Origin: Earliella scabrosa
Lineage: Eukaryota > Basidiomycota > Agaricomycetes > Polyporales > Polyporaceae
DNA: 64,000 nt
Direction of reading: 5' to 3'
NCBI GenBank assembly: GCA_022605405.1
Contig: JABYQQ010000002.1
Coordinates: 310,001-374,000 of the forward strand
Made by a program: the position numbers and the translations under genes. Below the pieces are notes generated by a model. The model did no database searches, was not told the origin of the DNA, and saw only the letters and a list, made by a program, of their open reading frames with translations. Of this stretch, positions 22,386 through 33,493 are shown piece by piece (positions within the stretch are counted from its first letter, which is position 1; each line of letters starts with the position of its first letter).

Positions 22386-24147
22386 CTCCTACAGCTGCGG
22401 GTCCAGACGGAGACTCTCTATGCGAATGGTTAGAAGTTCCGTCTGCACACTTCGCTTGTCCTTACCCAGCAATTCACTGTACGCACCTCCCAAGCTCCCC
22501 GCGGGATCTACCACGGTTCAGTGGCTAGACGTGTTGCAGCAGATCAGTTATTGACCTTCGACACCTCCGATAGGCCGTGCTCACTGTTCACGTTGGGAGC
22601 CTTCGCGTTGTGCCACTAGGACGTGGTGCCACGGATAGGAGGTTCCTAAGCGCTTTAGGCTTGTCCCGACCCCCTAGCGACTTGCTTGATTTGTCATCTT
22701 CATGTCCGCGGCAGCCTCCTCGCAATTTTCAAAGATGGACGATGTACGAGATACACATGCCGTGTCCCTGCCTCCGGCCTGACAGATATTTCACCGGTAT
22801 GTCGCTCATTCGTGCTAGACCGCGGCGTAGCATATATCGCGGATTCAAGCAAGAATCACGTAATACCAGCATCTTGGCTGTCGCTGATGCGCTTACGCCT
22901 GTTTGCGCGCCACCACCCTGTTAGCATCAGGTTCCACGGTCGGAATTAGGTCCGCTCACTTTCGGTCTGCCTATTACGGGTCGTTTAACTCTTCGTTGGT
23001 CTGCTCGCATTTTGGTGGGCGAGGAACAGTTGGGTTGTGAAACCTCGGAGAAGGTATTGCCGGTATGAAACCTGATCTGGTCAAGTCCATATCTCTGCTG
23101 CCTCGAGCCATCTCCAAGTTGCCGAGGGGAATACACTGGTGGGTCTGTGGAGTGCCCTCGCTGGAAACGCTAACTGTCTCCTCCCGACAGTGGCCCCAGT
23201 AACCTGTGTGACAAGTGAAAATTATTGTGTATAAGTCGCTCCGACAACGAACGCCACGGGAGGTTCGACATGCGAGTGCACATCAATGTCGAGTTCACAC
23301 TCCCTGACACCTGCATGCTCGACATTCCTCTCTAGACGATAATAGTCGGTGGTACGTCCTCGTGCGCACGCGAGGGCCAAACGCGAGGGGCGGTTCACAA
23401 GGTTGTCCTTCCCTGTAATCCATGGAAAGCACACAGGTAAAGGCGTCATTCGGCCGGCTAGACTCCGACGACTGATGCTCATCCACCCGAAGTGCCCTTA
23501 TGCCCTCCCGCGCACGCTTAATCGCTGGTATCCATTCTTATTTCCGAGGTATGGACGATATATCAGCTGCGAGCTATAGACCCGTATAAACTGATATCAG
23601 TGCTACGCGCAGAGTAGGACGCACTGTGCATGGCACGGGGATAGAGTGTTAGCTTGCATCTTGACGTCCTGCAAGGAACCATGCACTTCAGGCGTCACGC
23701 TTCGTGCTGACTTTGTTGAACTTCTATCGGGTGCGCCCGCGCCCAGAATTTGTAATCTTCGGGGTATCTCGCAGTTGTGTAGGCGCCTACTCGCCTCCCG
23801 GGTCTATCCGCCGCCGCCCTTCTTGTGCAGAATGACCAAGTGCAGAACGTTCGTCGTTCTGCACGTTTCCTCCATCTCACCACTGCCCCGACTGAGTGTG
23901 ATATAACTCGATTCCTGGCTACACATGATCAAGAACCTCCGCCGCCTGCGCGTGCAAGCACAGCAGTCGTTAGTTCGCTGTTGCAGCCGGGTCTGCCTTT
24001 CAGCTCACTAGTTGACATGGTGATCTTCGCGTTTTGTTCGTGAAAAGTGATCATATGGGTGTCATTATGCGATAGCAAGGTGCGTAAAGAAACCACAGCT
24101 CTTTCGACTCCGGGAGCAACCTTTGTCATCGGACTCGCAAGTTGCTC
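22386..24147. other. Stretch with no gene recognised
   Basis: Only short ORFs without motifs. A small hairpin CTGTC-TCCTCCC-GACAG lies near 23174. The right end of the Helitron probably falls within the first few hundred bases but was not identified. Confidence 0.4.
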
Positions 24148-24651
24148 TCAAGCAATGTGCATGTATTCAACTGTGAGCTCGCTGTCCTCGCCGACGTTTC
24201 CTCCAGGTAGTCCCATCAACTGACGTATCAAGCTGCGGAATAGGGCCGTGAGGATTTATCCACCCCGAGAGTGTATGCATGTTGCTTACTGCATGAGAGC
24301 GCCTTCGACTTTGTCTTGATCTACGGCGCGCATGTCGCTGAAGGTGTGCCCGTCATTGTTCCGACGGATGACTATGAATTCGAGAGCGCACGGCGCGCCT
24401 ATTCCTAGGTAACGCAATGCCCGGTTGTCGCAAGCGCCAGGAGTGGAAGGAACTACCCAGTAGATGGTATAGTAATCCCACTCGGGGGCACTGACCGTCT
24501 TCGCTCGTACCGTGTGGGCTCCGTCAAGGCCTCGAGGGATCGTCCAGACTTCTCGCGTAGCTGGTTCATCGCAGAGATGTCCGTCTGGCGCTTCTCTGGT
24601 TTGAACACGTATGTAACCGGTTCTTGGGCGTGAGGTTCGAAGGAATGTCAT
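24148..24651 (-). CDS. Hypothetical protein, small orphan family copy 1
   Basis: Two exons on the minus strand, 24651-24290 and 24232-24148, joined by a 57-nt intron with a GTAAGC donor; reading through the intron would give a stop at once (CAG TAA). The product has WDYYTIYWVV, then ALEFIVIRR and, at the splice site, ALMQ/H followed by LIRQLMGLPGG. The same layout is seen in the gene at 40281-40939: a hydrophobic strand followed by Arg-rich residues, then an intron after CA of a His codon, then a Leu-rich tail with a Gln in its middle. I infer that the two are paralogues. An upstream exon may be missing; the ATG at 24651 is only the first in frame. Function unknown. Confidence 0.45.
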
Positions 24652-25121
24652 TGCGCGTAACCAGCGCGTCTGCTCCTGAGCCGTAAGTTAAAGTTCCTGA
24701 GGTGAATGGGAAGTTGACTCACTCCGCGGTCTTGCCAGTCGGCGCTGTTCCGATAACAGGGCCGTAGATCCATGTTGAGCTCCGGTTGGAGACACAGATT
24801 TGCTCACATTTTTATGCAGCTTCAGCTATGAGTTGCTTCGTTCGTATTTTCACATCGTGCCGGTTTCGCCGTCAGGGGGAATACATCTCTTCTGCGTTGG
24901 TCATTAGCGGTGCGTCATCGTTCGTTCGGTTGCGTGTGTATGTTGTGACGCGCTGTGATGTCAGGCTACGCAATGATGGACGCTCAAGCGCTTTCCACGC
25001 ACCGAGTACATCAAGCGGTGCAGCTACGATGACGTCGGCCGCCGCAGCGCGTGCCGTACTTTCCTCGGGTACTAATAGCTGTTTTGGCTGGGGTGACTCT
25101 GTCGTTGACAAAGTCCCGTTC

Positions 25122-26835
25122 ATGCCTCCGAGTCGCAAACGTCCCCGAAGTTACGACAGTTTGTCACCTAAGACGGACCCTTCAGACGAGCTTCCATCTG
25201 CTCGCGTTGTTCGTACGTACTGGCACCTGGTACCTGGGAAGCCTATGTTGACGTCGTATTTAGAACCTCCGGCAGAAATTCAGGTCAGGACTGTAGGCAC
25301 CATGACAGACCTTGAGCGTCACCCGTTGCAAGTCGTCCCTCCGAAGCACAATTGGTCCAAGGAATTGTCGGAGTATTGGGGACATCGGCCGGACAAGTAA
25401 GTGCAGATACTGTGTGAGGAGTTTCTCTCAAGAAGTTGTCCTCAGGTACTACAAAGTGCGCCCGACTGACGTCATAATGTCTAAGTGTAAGCTGTCTTCA
25501 TTGCCCCTTGGTCCGTTGGCTGTTGACTCCCTTTTAATAGACAAGGTCGCCAATACTCTCGGTTATGGCTCTTCAGGACTGGTCATCCGTGCACAAGACC
25601 GCGTTACGGGTACTTTTGTCGCTGTGAAGATCCTGCACCATGTCGATGACGACAGTCAGAGTGACCAGCAAGCGAGAGAGATGCGCATGTACCAGAAACT
25701 TCTCGCGGGTTGTGACCCACGCATTGAGTGCGCGTCGTCGTTCTTTCCAATGTTGTTTTATGCTAAGTGTCATTCACAGGTTGTTCGCCGCTGTTCTCGG
25801 CGCCGGAATGCACAAGGGATTCAGTTTCGTCGTGTTCGAGCTGCTTGACGTCACTCTATATGATGTCATCCGGGGCTTCTGCGGGCTGACCCCGCTTCCA
25901 GGCCGCCAACTCGTTGAGATCGTGTACCAGATGGTTCAGGGCGTCGAATGTGAGGATAGTATTCACTGTTGTTGGTCTACGTTTCTGATGGAAGGGTTCG
26001 TGCAAGATCTACACACGCTCGGTATCATACATACGGACTTGAAGCCGGACAACGTTGCCCTGCGCTCTTCTAAGACGGTCAATATACAGTGGCTTGATCC
26101 TGTCACTGGATTCCATGATAAGGCATGACTCTCAGATCGTAGCGTTTTCTCTGAGCTCATTTGAATCACACAGGCAGTGTTAATCTCCACGCGACTATGC
26201 ATCCTTGATCTTGGATGCGCCGTCGATACCAGTGCTGCGACGCACTCTGGACGCATAGGGGTTAGAAGATATCGGGCACCTGAGATTACTCTCGGTAAGT
26301 CTTTCATTAGCTCCACGTTACTCTAGCGAGCGCCGACCCACATACCACAGGTCTTCCGTGGACCTGCAATGTGGACAACTTTTCACTCGGGTGCATCATT
26401 GCTGAGCTCTATCTCATGGGGCCTTTCTTCCCCAACGAACTCGAGTCCGATCGACAGCATCTGGCGATAATGGAGGCAATCCTTGGCTATTTCCCTGAGG
26501 ACTATGCACGCAGGGTGGAGGAGAGGTGTCCGGGAACGTTCACATTCGATAGCGCACCGCGCGTGCAGTTCCCGTCCTCAGGAAGTGCGTGTCCAACTGC
26601 CGAGGAAGTGACATTCATCAAGCGCGTCGAGAAGCAAAAGCCACTTGCTGTGAGTGGATGCTTACTTCGCCTTCGGGCATACGCTCACATTTTGGGCCAG
26701 GCATTGATCTATGATAGCCTCTTGTGCGATCTGATTGAAGGTCTTACTGCCGCGGATAGTTACAGTCGCCTCTCCATGAGGGATGCGTCAAAGCATCGAT
26801 ACTTCGATGTACTCGGTTGTCTTCAGTGGCAGTGA
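25122..26835 (+). CDS. LAMMER/CLK-type protein kinase
   Basis: Dual-specificity CMGC kinase; family members phosphorylate SR splicing factors. Seven exons, 25122-25396, 25446-25727, 25780-25949, 26007-26122, 26174-26294, 26351-26649 and 26701-26835, give 465 aa in frame. Seen: a basic N-terminus MPPSRKRPR, glycine loop LGYGSSGLV, catalytic Lys in VAVKIL, catalytic loop YLHTLGIIHTDLKPDN (HTD for HRD, as in LAMMER kinases), ILDLGCAVD in place of DFG, RRYRAPEITLG, and QHLAIMEAILG at the place of the EHLAMMERILG signature. DNFSLGC replaces the usual DxWSxGC. The intron after 26122 appears to start with GC. The frame is open upstream of 25122, but 24786 is not an ATG; a 5' exon or earlier start is possible. 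The catalytic residues look intact, so it is probably active. Confidence 0.83.
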
Positions 26836-27309
26836 TGCCTGCTCTTGCTCATGTGACGTTAACGTAATCTCAGCCCAGTGCTGTCACCCTGTTTGGTCGG
26901 AGTATCAGGTTGAAAATTAAACCGTTGCTCTGCGGGGTCTTCGTCCCGGACTTATTCGGTCACTCCTGCAGCTTGCCAGCGCCAAAAGTGTCCTCCGTCC
27001 TCATGTCTTACATATTCTGCTGGCCGCCCCGCTGGGACAAGGCATGTCTCAGGACCTCGAAATCGTCACCAAAGTGCGTCCAGGTCCTTGAATCTGCACG
27101 AAACTTTCTCTAACCATCTGAACTCCGCTCAAGTTGCGTTCCCGGTCCTCCTTGTCTTGGACCGCACTGGTGCGAACGAGGGCTGTACTACTGTGCGTGT
27201 TGTCTCTTCAGTGAATTCACTTCCTGGTTCGATACTGATGTGGCGCGTAGCGTGCCCTTCTTGTGATGTTACATCGGTTTCCCCTTGTCGTCCAGAGTCT
27301 GCGACGTCC
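26836..27309. other. Intergenic spacer
   Basis: The 3' flank of the kinase and the 5' flank of the Zn2Cys6 gene. The frame upstream of 27310 stays open to 27088 without strong coding character; an in-frame ATG also occurs at 27238. Confidence 0.4.
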
Positions 27310-28143
27310 ATGCCTCTTTCGTTGGGTTGTCGTGACGCCCCCTATCCTATGCTAGATAATCGGTTCATTCCTGCAAGCATCATTGATACTCCCCCAACGA
27401 ATCTCTCGCTCCCCACCTTCCCCGCCTCGTCGATACAGGGACTGCACCCCCCAGCAACTAGGGATGACTCCGCCACCGCCGCCACCATCGCGGTACCTGC
27501 AAAACTTGATCCGACCGCTCTCCAAAGATGCTTCGACGACCTCGACGAGTCCGCGCAAGATGTTATGGAGCCTCCGTTTGGGTTTGGAATCGAAAAATTG
27601 GCTGGGATCTCCAAGTCCCGCCGACACCTCAGAACAGCGTGCGCAACATGTCGTCGCCTCAAGGTCAAGGTGTGTTGGTGCATCAAATGATTGATTCTTG
27701 CTTAAGGCCTGTGGATAGTGCGATGGGAGGAAGCCCACCTGCCGCTTTTGCTCCGTGCGCGGTCTCAACGTACGTTACAAGTGGTATTTATCCGGGGATA
27801 TACTTATCCTTTGTGCTGGCAGTGTGCGTGGTATACTCCCAACGACATTCCGTACCCCTCCAGCCGGACATACGTGTCGTTTCGCGCTGAAGACTCCCGG
27901 GTTCGTTGGTTGTCTATTGCAATTTGTCACCTCCGCGAGCTAACAGCGTTGCAGAGCCAGAGGAACCTGAATGTAGGTGCTATCTACTCAGGATTTGGGA
28001 TGGAGGTACGGAGTTCTACTATCGAAGCTGCGATCGTGACTCTCACAGACCTCGTGTGGCGTAGGACCGGTCTAGTGCAGTGGAGGGCTGCGAACTTGGT
28101 GCGGCAATCACGGCCTCTCACCGGTATAACTCCGAGGCCATAG
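27310..28143 (+). CDS. Zn2Cys6 transcription factor (3' end uncertain)
   Basis: Fungal-type binuclear zinc cluster regulator, nuclear by family. Exons supported: from 27310 (or ATG at 27238) to 27669, 27719-27769, and from 27823 onward. Joined, they give ACATCRRLKVK + CDGRKPTCRFC + SVRGLN + CAWYTPNDIP. This is C-x2-C-x6-C-x6-C-x2-C-x6-C, all six Cys in canonical spacing, with the basic R-R-L-K-V-K between them. Two introns (49 and 53 nt) interrupt the cluster, and only the GTACGT donor after LN gives the right spacing. Downstream of 27850 the frame is open to 28143, but a further intron (acceptor TTGCAG near 27955) is likely and I cannot see the rest of the protein. It could be a complete gene with more exons or a truncated one. 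Confidence 0.65.
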
Positions 28144-29791
28144 AGGTTAGTGGACGCTCTTCGGCATTGTGCGTCAGACTTGCACCTAACCGCTAACAGT
28201 CCCAGGTGATGGTGGATCCCATTTCTCTCCAACCTGGCTTGTGGTGGGGAGTGCAATCGCCGGTATGTCGCTGAAGCTGGTATTGAAGTTGTATCCTCCT
28301 CATTCATTCTACTTGACGCAGCTTGGTTCGTCCTCCGTGGTGCCCGCTGGGATCGAGGAGTGGGACAATGCTGCGGGATTGGATGCCTTCGCGGAGATGG
28401 GCTCGAGCATGTCCCCGACATTGCCAGCTTCCTCTATGACATCCGTGCTGCGCTCCGAGACGTCGCTGGTCAGGAACACATACCGCTATTGATGCTCAAG
28501 TTCACTTCATTCATCTTCACGTTAGTACATGTCAATCCGCAATGTGTTGCAACCTCGTATCACAATTCGTCCTCTTTAGTATGTAGGGTAATGCTCTTGG
28601 CGAGTATCCTCCTCGCATAAAATGCAGTCTAGTTCGCTATGTATCTTCAAGACGATGTCAATACCTGCGAGGCACGACCCAGCGCTGCGGAAGCTGTCTG
28701 CCTATCCGTTGATCCGCTCTGTCGGTTCTGCGTCTTGCCGGCATCATTGCGTTGATGTTTGGCCGGCCGTTGCCGTATACTCTCTCATACTTCGCACAGC
28801 GTACCCCAAACGGCTCTGCGTTGATACTTTGCGCTCGCGGCAACCGGGCTGTGCATCCCGCTCTCGTGCCACTTTCCTGCAGTTAGCGACAGTCACCCGT
28901 GTCCCGATGTTAGTGTACACCGGCGTGAGCAAATGGAGTGGTCTACCAACCGTTCTTGGTCTTGGACTGAATGCACGTGGGATACACCGGTGCATGTTTC
29001 CCCGATACCTCATGGTGCAATCCTCCCCACGCGACGGAGCGATTGATGATCTGGTTCACGGGCGTTGAGAAGTCTTCTCGCCTATCACGATATCTCCATT
29101 AGTTCCTTAACTTCCCACACGGTCAGTTCCTTCACAAATTTCGTCCTGCGCCACGCGTTCTTTCCCTTGCGGTCCGACGTCGTCAGCAAATGACGTTCGG
29201 CACCCGGTCCTCGGCGTCACCGCAACGTAGAGCGACGTCATTTTGTCTGCACACCACGCTTATACACTGGACTGGTATAGTCGCATCCTCTAGACCGTCG
29301 AAATGTTGTCACGTCGATGATGGCGCACTGACGCAGAGTTTCTCTCTGGCAGATACGTCGGTCTTCGCCTGTAATTCAACGTTGTCAAACCATCGCTACT
29401 ACTACGCAGTGGTTACGTAGCTTCGAGGGACCGCAATCCGGTGCCGCATAGACCAGATGGAATGTACCTCTGAAGTATTGCCGCGAGCATGAATACTCGA
29501 TGGACGCGTCTGCATTGCGCCAGACGCAGAGTAGGTTATGAACGCTTGTGTATTGGATATCTTGCTCAACAATGTACTATATTGCTACCAGGACAGAAGA
29601 CCCCTTAGCCTGTGAAGAGTGTGCGCGAAGGGGAATTCGGGGGAAAGTTGTCAATGTGCATATGCTCGGTAAGGTACCGCTGCCGTACCCGGCAATTGCC
29701 TGCTCCTTAAGACCTCTTGGGCTTTGGCTCCGATGCTATAATATCCCCACCTTTGTGCTATCTTCTCCTCCCGGCTGCTTCACCCTGCAAC
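28144..29791. other. Stretch with no gene firmly recognised
   Basis: May hold the 3' exons of the Zn2Cys6 gene. A 148-codon plus frame at 28622-29068 and a 143-codon frame at 29548-29979 (the latter overlapping the next gene in another phase) lack motifs. Nothing else is visible. Confidence 0.4.
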
Positions 29792-30877
29792 ATGCCATTT
29801 TCTGCGGCCATCACTTTATTGCGACGGTTCCACCCTCGCTCCTCCCCTGTGCCCGTGGCTCCAACCCCCACCACAACCTCGCCCGCTATCTCCCCCCGGT
29901 CCTTCTCAGACGGCTGCGTCACTCCCTCCGGTATGAACGAAGTCCCCTCGCGTTATCTGCCGGTATCCGTGAGGCTTGATCGTCCCGGTGTTGCTGGAGC
30001 ATGGGGCGCCCGCTTCGAGCTCGTTGCCCCTCCTCCCCGCCCGCTAACCCTGGGCATCAGTGTTTGCCTGGAGATCAGGTGGTACGATGATGGTGCGGGT
30101 CACCCCTGGCTGGTCGCTCAGCCCACCAGAGGCCGCCTGATTGCACTCGCGGGTATGCGGTCGGACGCGATCGAGTTCGTACTTCGTAACGACACCCCGG
30201 ATGGCGAGTACGAATACCTTCTCTGTCCCGTTCTGAAGAGCTACGTGGCTTTACCTCCCCGCCTCTTCGCTGCCACTATCCTCCTCGAGCCGTACTTGAT
30301 TCCTTCGGCCGCAATTGATCATGGTCGCACTCCGGAAACCGAGCTCACCGAATACCTGCCTCCGCTGGAGTGTGGTATGGAACACCGCGAATCCTTCATG
30401 AGCCACCTCGAGCTGGTTGGATATGGGTGAGTTGGTTTACTTTTATCTGTTTTGTCCCCCCTAACTGGATGCACGCAGATCCGTTCTCCCGGCTCAGAGT
30501 CCTCGAGTATTCGGAGCCGCATTGCCCCTTCTGGAGGTGAATATACATAGGACCACAGCAACTGAGAGGTGAGTACTTCAGACAAGCCCCAAGACTCCTC
30601 TCTGACATGTGAGTGTAGCCGTGACGCGAGCCCTGTCGACTCGGATAGTGGCTATTGCCCTTCTCTGTGCTCTGACCCTGCTGCCCGGGCCGGGGAATGG
30701 GGCGAGAACGCGGGATCGTTTTCCAACTTCGTCGACAACGTCGAGTCATATGAGTCCGAACAGAACGTTGACTCGGATGCGGCTACCGAAAGGGAGTTCG
30801 AGTGCCAGGATAGAAGTTCCGGGGGCACGGTTGCAAGCTCCGATCGGGGGATAGTCGAGGGGTTCGAGTTCGTTTAG
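29792..30877 (+). CDS. Hypothetical protein, orphan family with acidic tail, copy 1
   Basis: Three exons, 29792-30426, 30479-30568 and 30619-30877, give 327 aa. The core (about residues 50-160) shares a clear pattern with the gene at 31280-31998: a PP-P-x-x-LG stretch, then a conserved SDAIEFVL segment, then EYEYLL, then a Leu-rich strand beginning ATILLEPYLIP. The last exon encodes a Ser/Asp/Glu-rich, probably disordered tail (DSDSGYCPSL, then NVESYESEQNVDSDAA). The Ser/Pro-rich N-terminus could also be disordered. No catalytic motif, signal peptide or membrane segment is evident. The ATG at 29792 is the first in frame. Function unknown; a protein-binding role is conceivable from the acidic tail but not shown. 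Confidence 0.65.
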
Positions 30878-31279
30878 CATGGGCCGGTCTCCCTGTATCG
30901 TTCTTCCTTCGTCCTCCCGCGCTGCGTACATTCGGCCCGGTATCCTGCCAATACGAACATAACGTCGTCAGAGCATCATTTGTGGTCGTCCGTGTCTGCC
31001 TCGTTACGTCCAGTAGCGTTTGTAGTAGCTGTGGACGCAGAAGTCGTCGTGGGCCTCACGATGGGCATGCTGCATTCCTATTCCCAACCACCGTGACATA
31101 TAAATTCATAATTAAATGAACGTGCGTCGTACTAGTACGAAGTGGGGTTGGATTTTTGCATTGGGGTTAGTAATACATTTCCCCCCGTGTGATCCCATCT
31201 ATCGAGGCGAGACCAGGACATGGTTGTACCTCTCACCAGGCTTTTCCTCACTCTTTTGTCTTGCGTCTTCAAGTTCAGC
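30878..31279. other. Spacer between tandem paralogues
   Basis: The 3' flank of copy 1 and the 5' flank of copy 2 of the orphan family; AT-richer around 31095. No further feature is seen. Confidence 0.4.
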
Positions 31280-31998
31280 ATGCAAAGCGTCCCTCTCCGC
31301 GTCGGTGTCCGTCGCCCACCCAGTGGCATGCGGGGTGGACTCTACGAGGTCAACGCACGCCCTCCCACTCCCGTCAAACTCGGCATGCGAGTTTCACTCC
31401 ACCTCCCATACATTGTTCGCACCTCCGGCGGTCTCTATGTTCACCCGTCAATGACCCGGCCAACCGGGATTCAAGGAGTGGTTATGGGCATCGAGGCTTT
31501 GCGAACCGACGCCATCGAGTTCCTCCTCTGCGACGAATGCTTCGGGAACTCTTATGAGTATCTCCTGGTAAACACGTTGTTTCCAGGTTTTGTGGAGATC
31601 CCTGAGCCGCTATACCTCGGGTACGTCCTGTTGAAGCACTCCCTTGTGTCGACCGCAGTAGGACTTGCACGAGGAGATCCCCGCGCGGAGGGCGGATGGT
31701 GTTATACGGTGACGAAGCCAAAATCGTTGATATCGGACCTGTCAAGGGTGGGAGTATCTTGCATGTACGTTGGCCTCGTCTCCTGTGGTGGAGCCATTCA
31801 CAGAGTAGTATCCTGGCAGGGAGGTGGGCGGTATTGTGTCGAGGACCAAGTCGAAGAGTGCTGGTACCTCCGGCAGGTGCGTCTATTGCCCTGGATAAAC
31901 TCGTGTCCCCTTCGCAGGCTTACAATCACGACCCAGGTCTCGTGGCATTCATCCCCTCACGATGGTCCTCGCAAGAGCCCGCAAGCGTCGAGGTCTAG
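31280..31998 (+). CDS. Hypothetical protein, orphan family copy 2
   Basis: Tandem paralogue of the gene at 29792-30877. From 31280 (MQSVPLRVGV; an earlier in-frame ATG is at 31220) the first exon runs to 31753. It carries the matching marks VNARPPTPVKLG, ALRTDAIEFLL, NSYEYLL and LGYVLLKHSLVSTAV. A GTATCT donor and a CACAG acceptor place the second exon at 31804-31998 (SSILAGRWAVLCRGPS, parallel to copy 1's SVLPAQSPRVFGAALP). A further 43-nt intron beginning GTGCGT at about 31877 is possible. Copy 2 seems to lack the long acidic tail of copy 1, so it may be shortened. Predicted about 222 aa. Function unknown. Confidence 0.5.
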
Positions 31999-33493
31999 GT
32001 AACATGGAGCGCGCCCCAGTGGACGAAGGGAACGAAGCTCGGGATGTAGGTGAAACAACATGGGTACAATCTCGCCGCCCGTAAGAGCGTGGTACGCTTT
32101 CCCCACATCTCTGCATCCAGTGCCATTGACACTGACTTCGCCGAGGTGACAGCCCCCGCCCACCTCGACGGACCCACGCGATCCGAGAAGTTGTAGTATG
32201 TTTGGGAGGGCCATAGTAAATCGGTGCATCATCGGTGGAGAGCTGTTACCGTTGTATCTCCAATCACGCACGGCCAGAGTACGCTCTCCGAGTCGTGGAC
32301 GTGCGTGTCCTTCATAGGCGATGGTGGCAGCCTAGTAGTAGTAGTACACCGCCGCGTTTGCACGCTGCGAATGGTCTTTGCATGACATTCAAGGTGACAT
32401 GAGAGAACGAGCCGCACAGAACAACTTACATCTCGCCGGCACTATGATTAGTCTCCGCTCGGTGCACGGTCGGCGGATGTATGTCTCGATTTGTTCTTTT
32501 GGTATGGCGTGTTTGGACTCGGCGCTCCGAAGACCCGGGCACCGCTCCGATTGGATGCTGGCGCTTCATCGTGGACGTTGCCCCCTCCGAACCTCCCCAT
32601 CGTGGCGCCGCGCGCAGGTTACACCACTGTCGCAGAAACGGTACGTGCGATCTCATTGGTGCTGCACAACTCCTCACGTCGATGAAAGCATACTAATATC
32701 CATCCCTCGTGTTAAGTTCACAACCCTTAACGCCGCAACATGAACATGGTTAGATACTGAGATTACGGTCAACTGCCTCGAAGAGTTGTCAGGAGTCAGA
32801 GCTTGCACCAGATGTGGGGTGTACGGTTGCCTATTAGGTTGTATACCCACTGGCGTGGACATTTGTCCGCTGTGTCTCCCCTCCTGTCTGCCAACGTTCC
32901 CAATACGTCACCATACCCTTGCACGCTGCGCATCTTCCTCTGTTCGTCATTTTCGCCATGAACCTCCTATTCCCAAGGGTCTGCCGTTGAGTCATCCACC
33001 GTGTTGCGGCAGCGGAGGTGTCATGGGTCCGAGACCCAATGCCTGAGAATTTGATTGCCCTGTCGGTTGGAATTGCGCTCATTAGCCATTTTTATTATGG
33101 GTAAGGTATGGCATTGACGAACCCCGAGCCCCCATAATTAATCGATTCCCAATCCCCTCGGGTTGGTCTTGTCCTCTCTCCCGGTGTCTCTTGTGTCTAG
33201 TCGCATACCCGCCCCCTGCGCTGCACACCACCGAATCTCAACCCTGCTCTCCCTTGACGTCGCAACATTGATTGTTACTCCTTGGCAAGCGGCGTGTGGT
33301 TGGTCCTCCTATCACGCTACGGTCTCAACGGTATTGCGGATGCTCTGCGCGCCACAGCAGGTGTGTTTTTCCTGGTCCGTGTCCGCCAGTCGTTATTGAC
33401 AATACGCTGGAGGACCCCTCCTTCGCGGACATCCGACCACTTACGCCTTCCGCTGCGGAGGTATTCGAACGGTGCGTAACCTCCTGTTGTAAG
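31999..33493. other. Spacer upstream of F-box gene 1
   Basis: No gene seen. Positions 33010-33130 are conserved with 36300-36425 upstream of F-box gene 2. Candidate 5' exons of F-box gene 1 should lie between about 33170 and 33480 but could not be fixed. Confidence 0.4.
33024..33038. promoter_or_regulatory. Palindrome TGGGTC-CGA-GACCCA upstream of F-box gene 1
   Basis: A perfect 6-bp inverted repeat with a 3-bp spacer, followed at 33042-33056 by CCTGAGAATTTGATT and at 33116-33128 by GACGAACCCCGAG. All three elements recur in the same order and nearly the same spacing upstream of the paralogous F-box gene (36314-36422). Form and conservation suggest a dimeric regulator's operator; simple retention after a recent duplication is the alternative. 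Confidence 0.6.

Larger units (their letters stand above)
13100..22400. mobile_element. Helitron-type rolling-circle element, termini not located
   Basis: The element is defined by the intact Rep-helicase ORF at 13383-19421. The convergent minus-strand ORFs ending 70 bp beyond its stop are probably part of it, because such tight tail-to-tail packing is unusual for independent genes here. Helitrons start with TC, end with CTRR after a short hairpin, and insert between A and T without target duplication. I found no convincing pair of such ends; a CCCGCGGG palindrome near 22498 followed by CTAG near 22533 is only a weak candidate. The coordinates given are therefore approximate. Confidence 0.6.

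Noticed and set aside
22497..22536. CCCGCGGG palindrome followed by CTAG as the Helitron 3' end
   Set aside because: The hairpin is short, lies about 25 nt rather than 10-12 nt from CTAG, and no matching 5' TC end was found.
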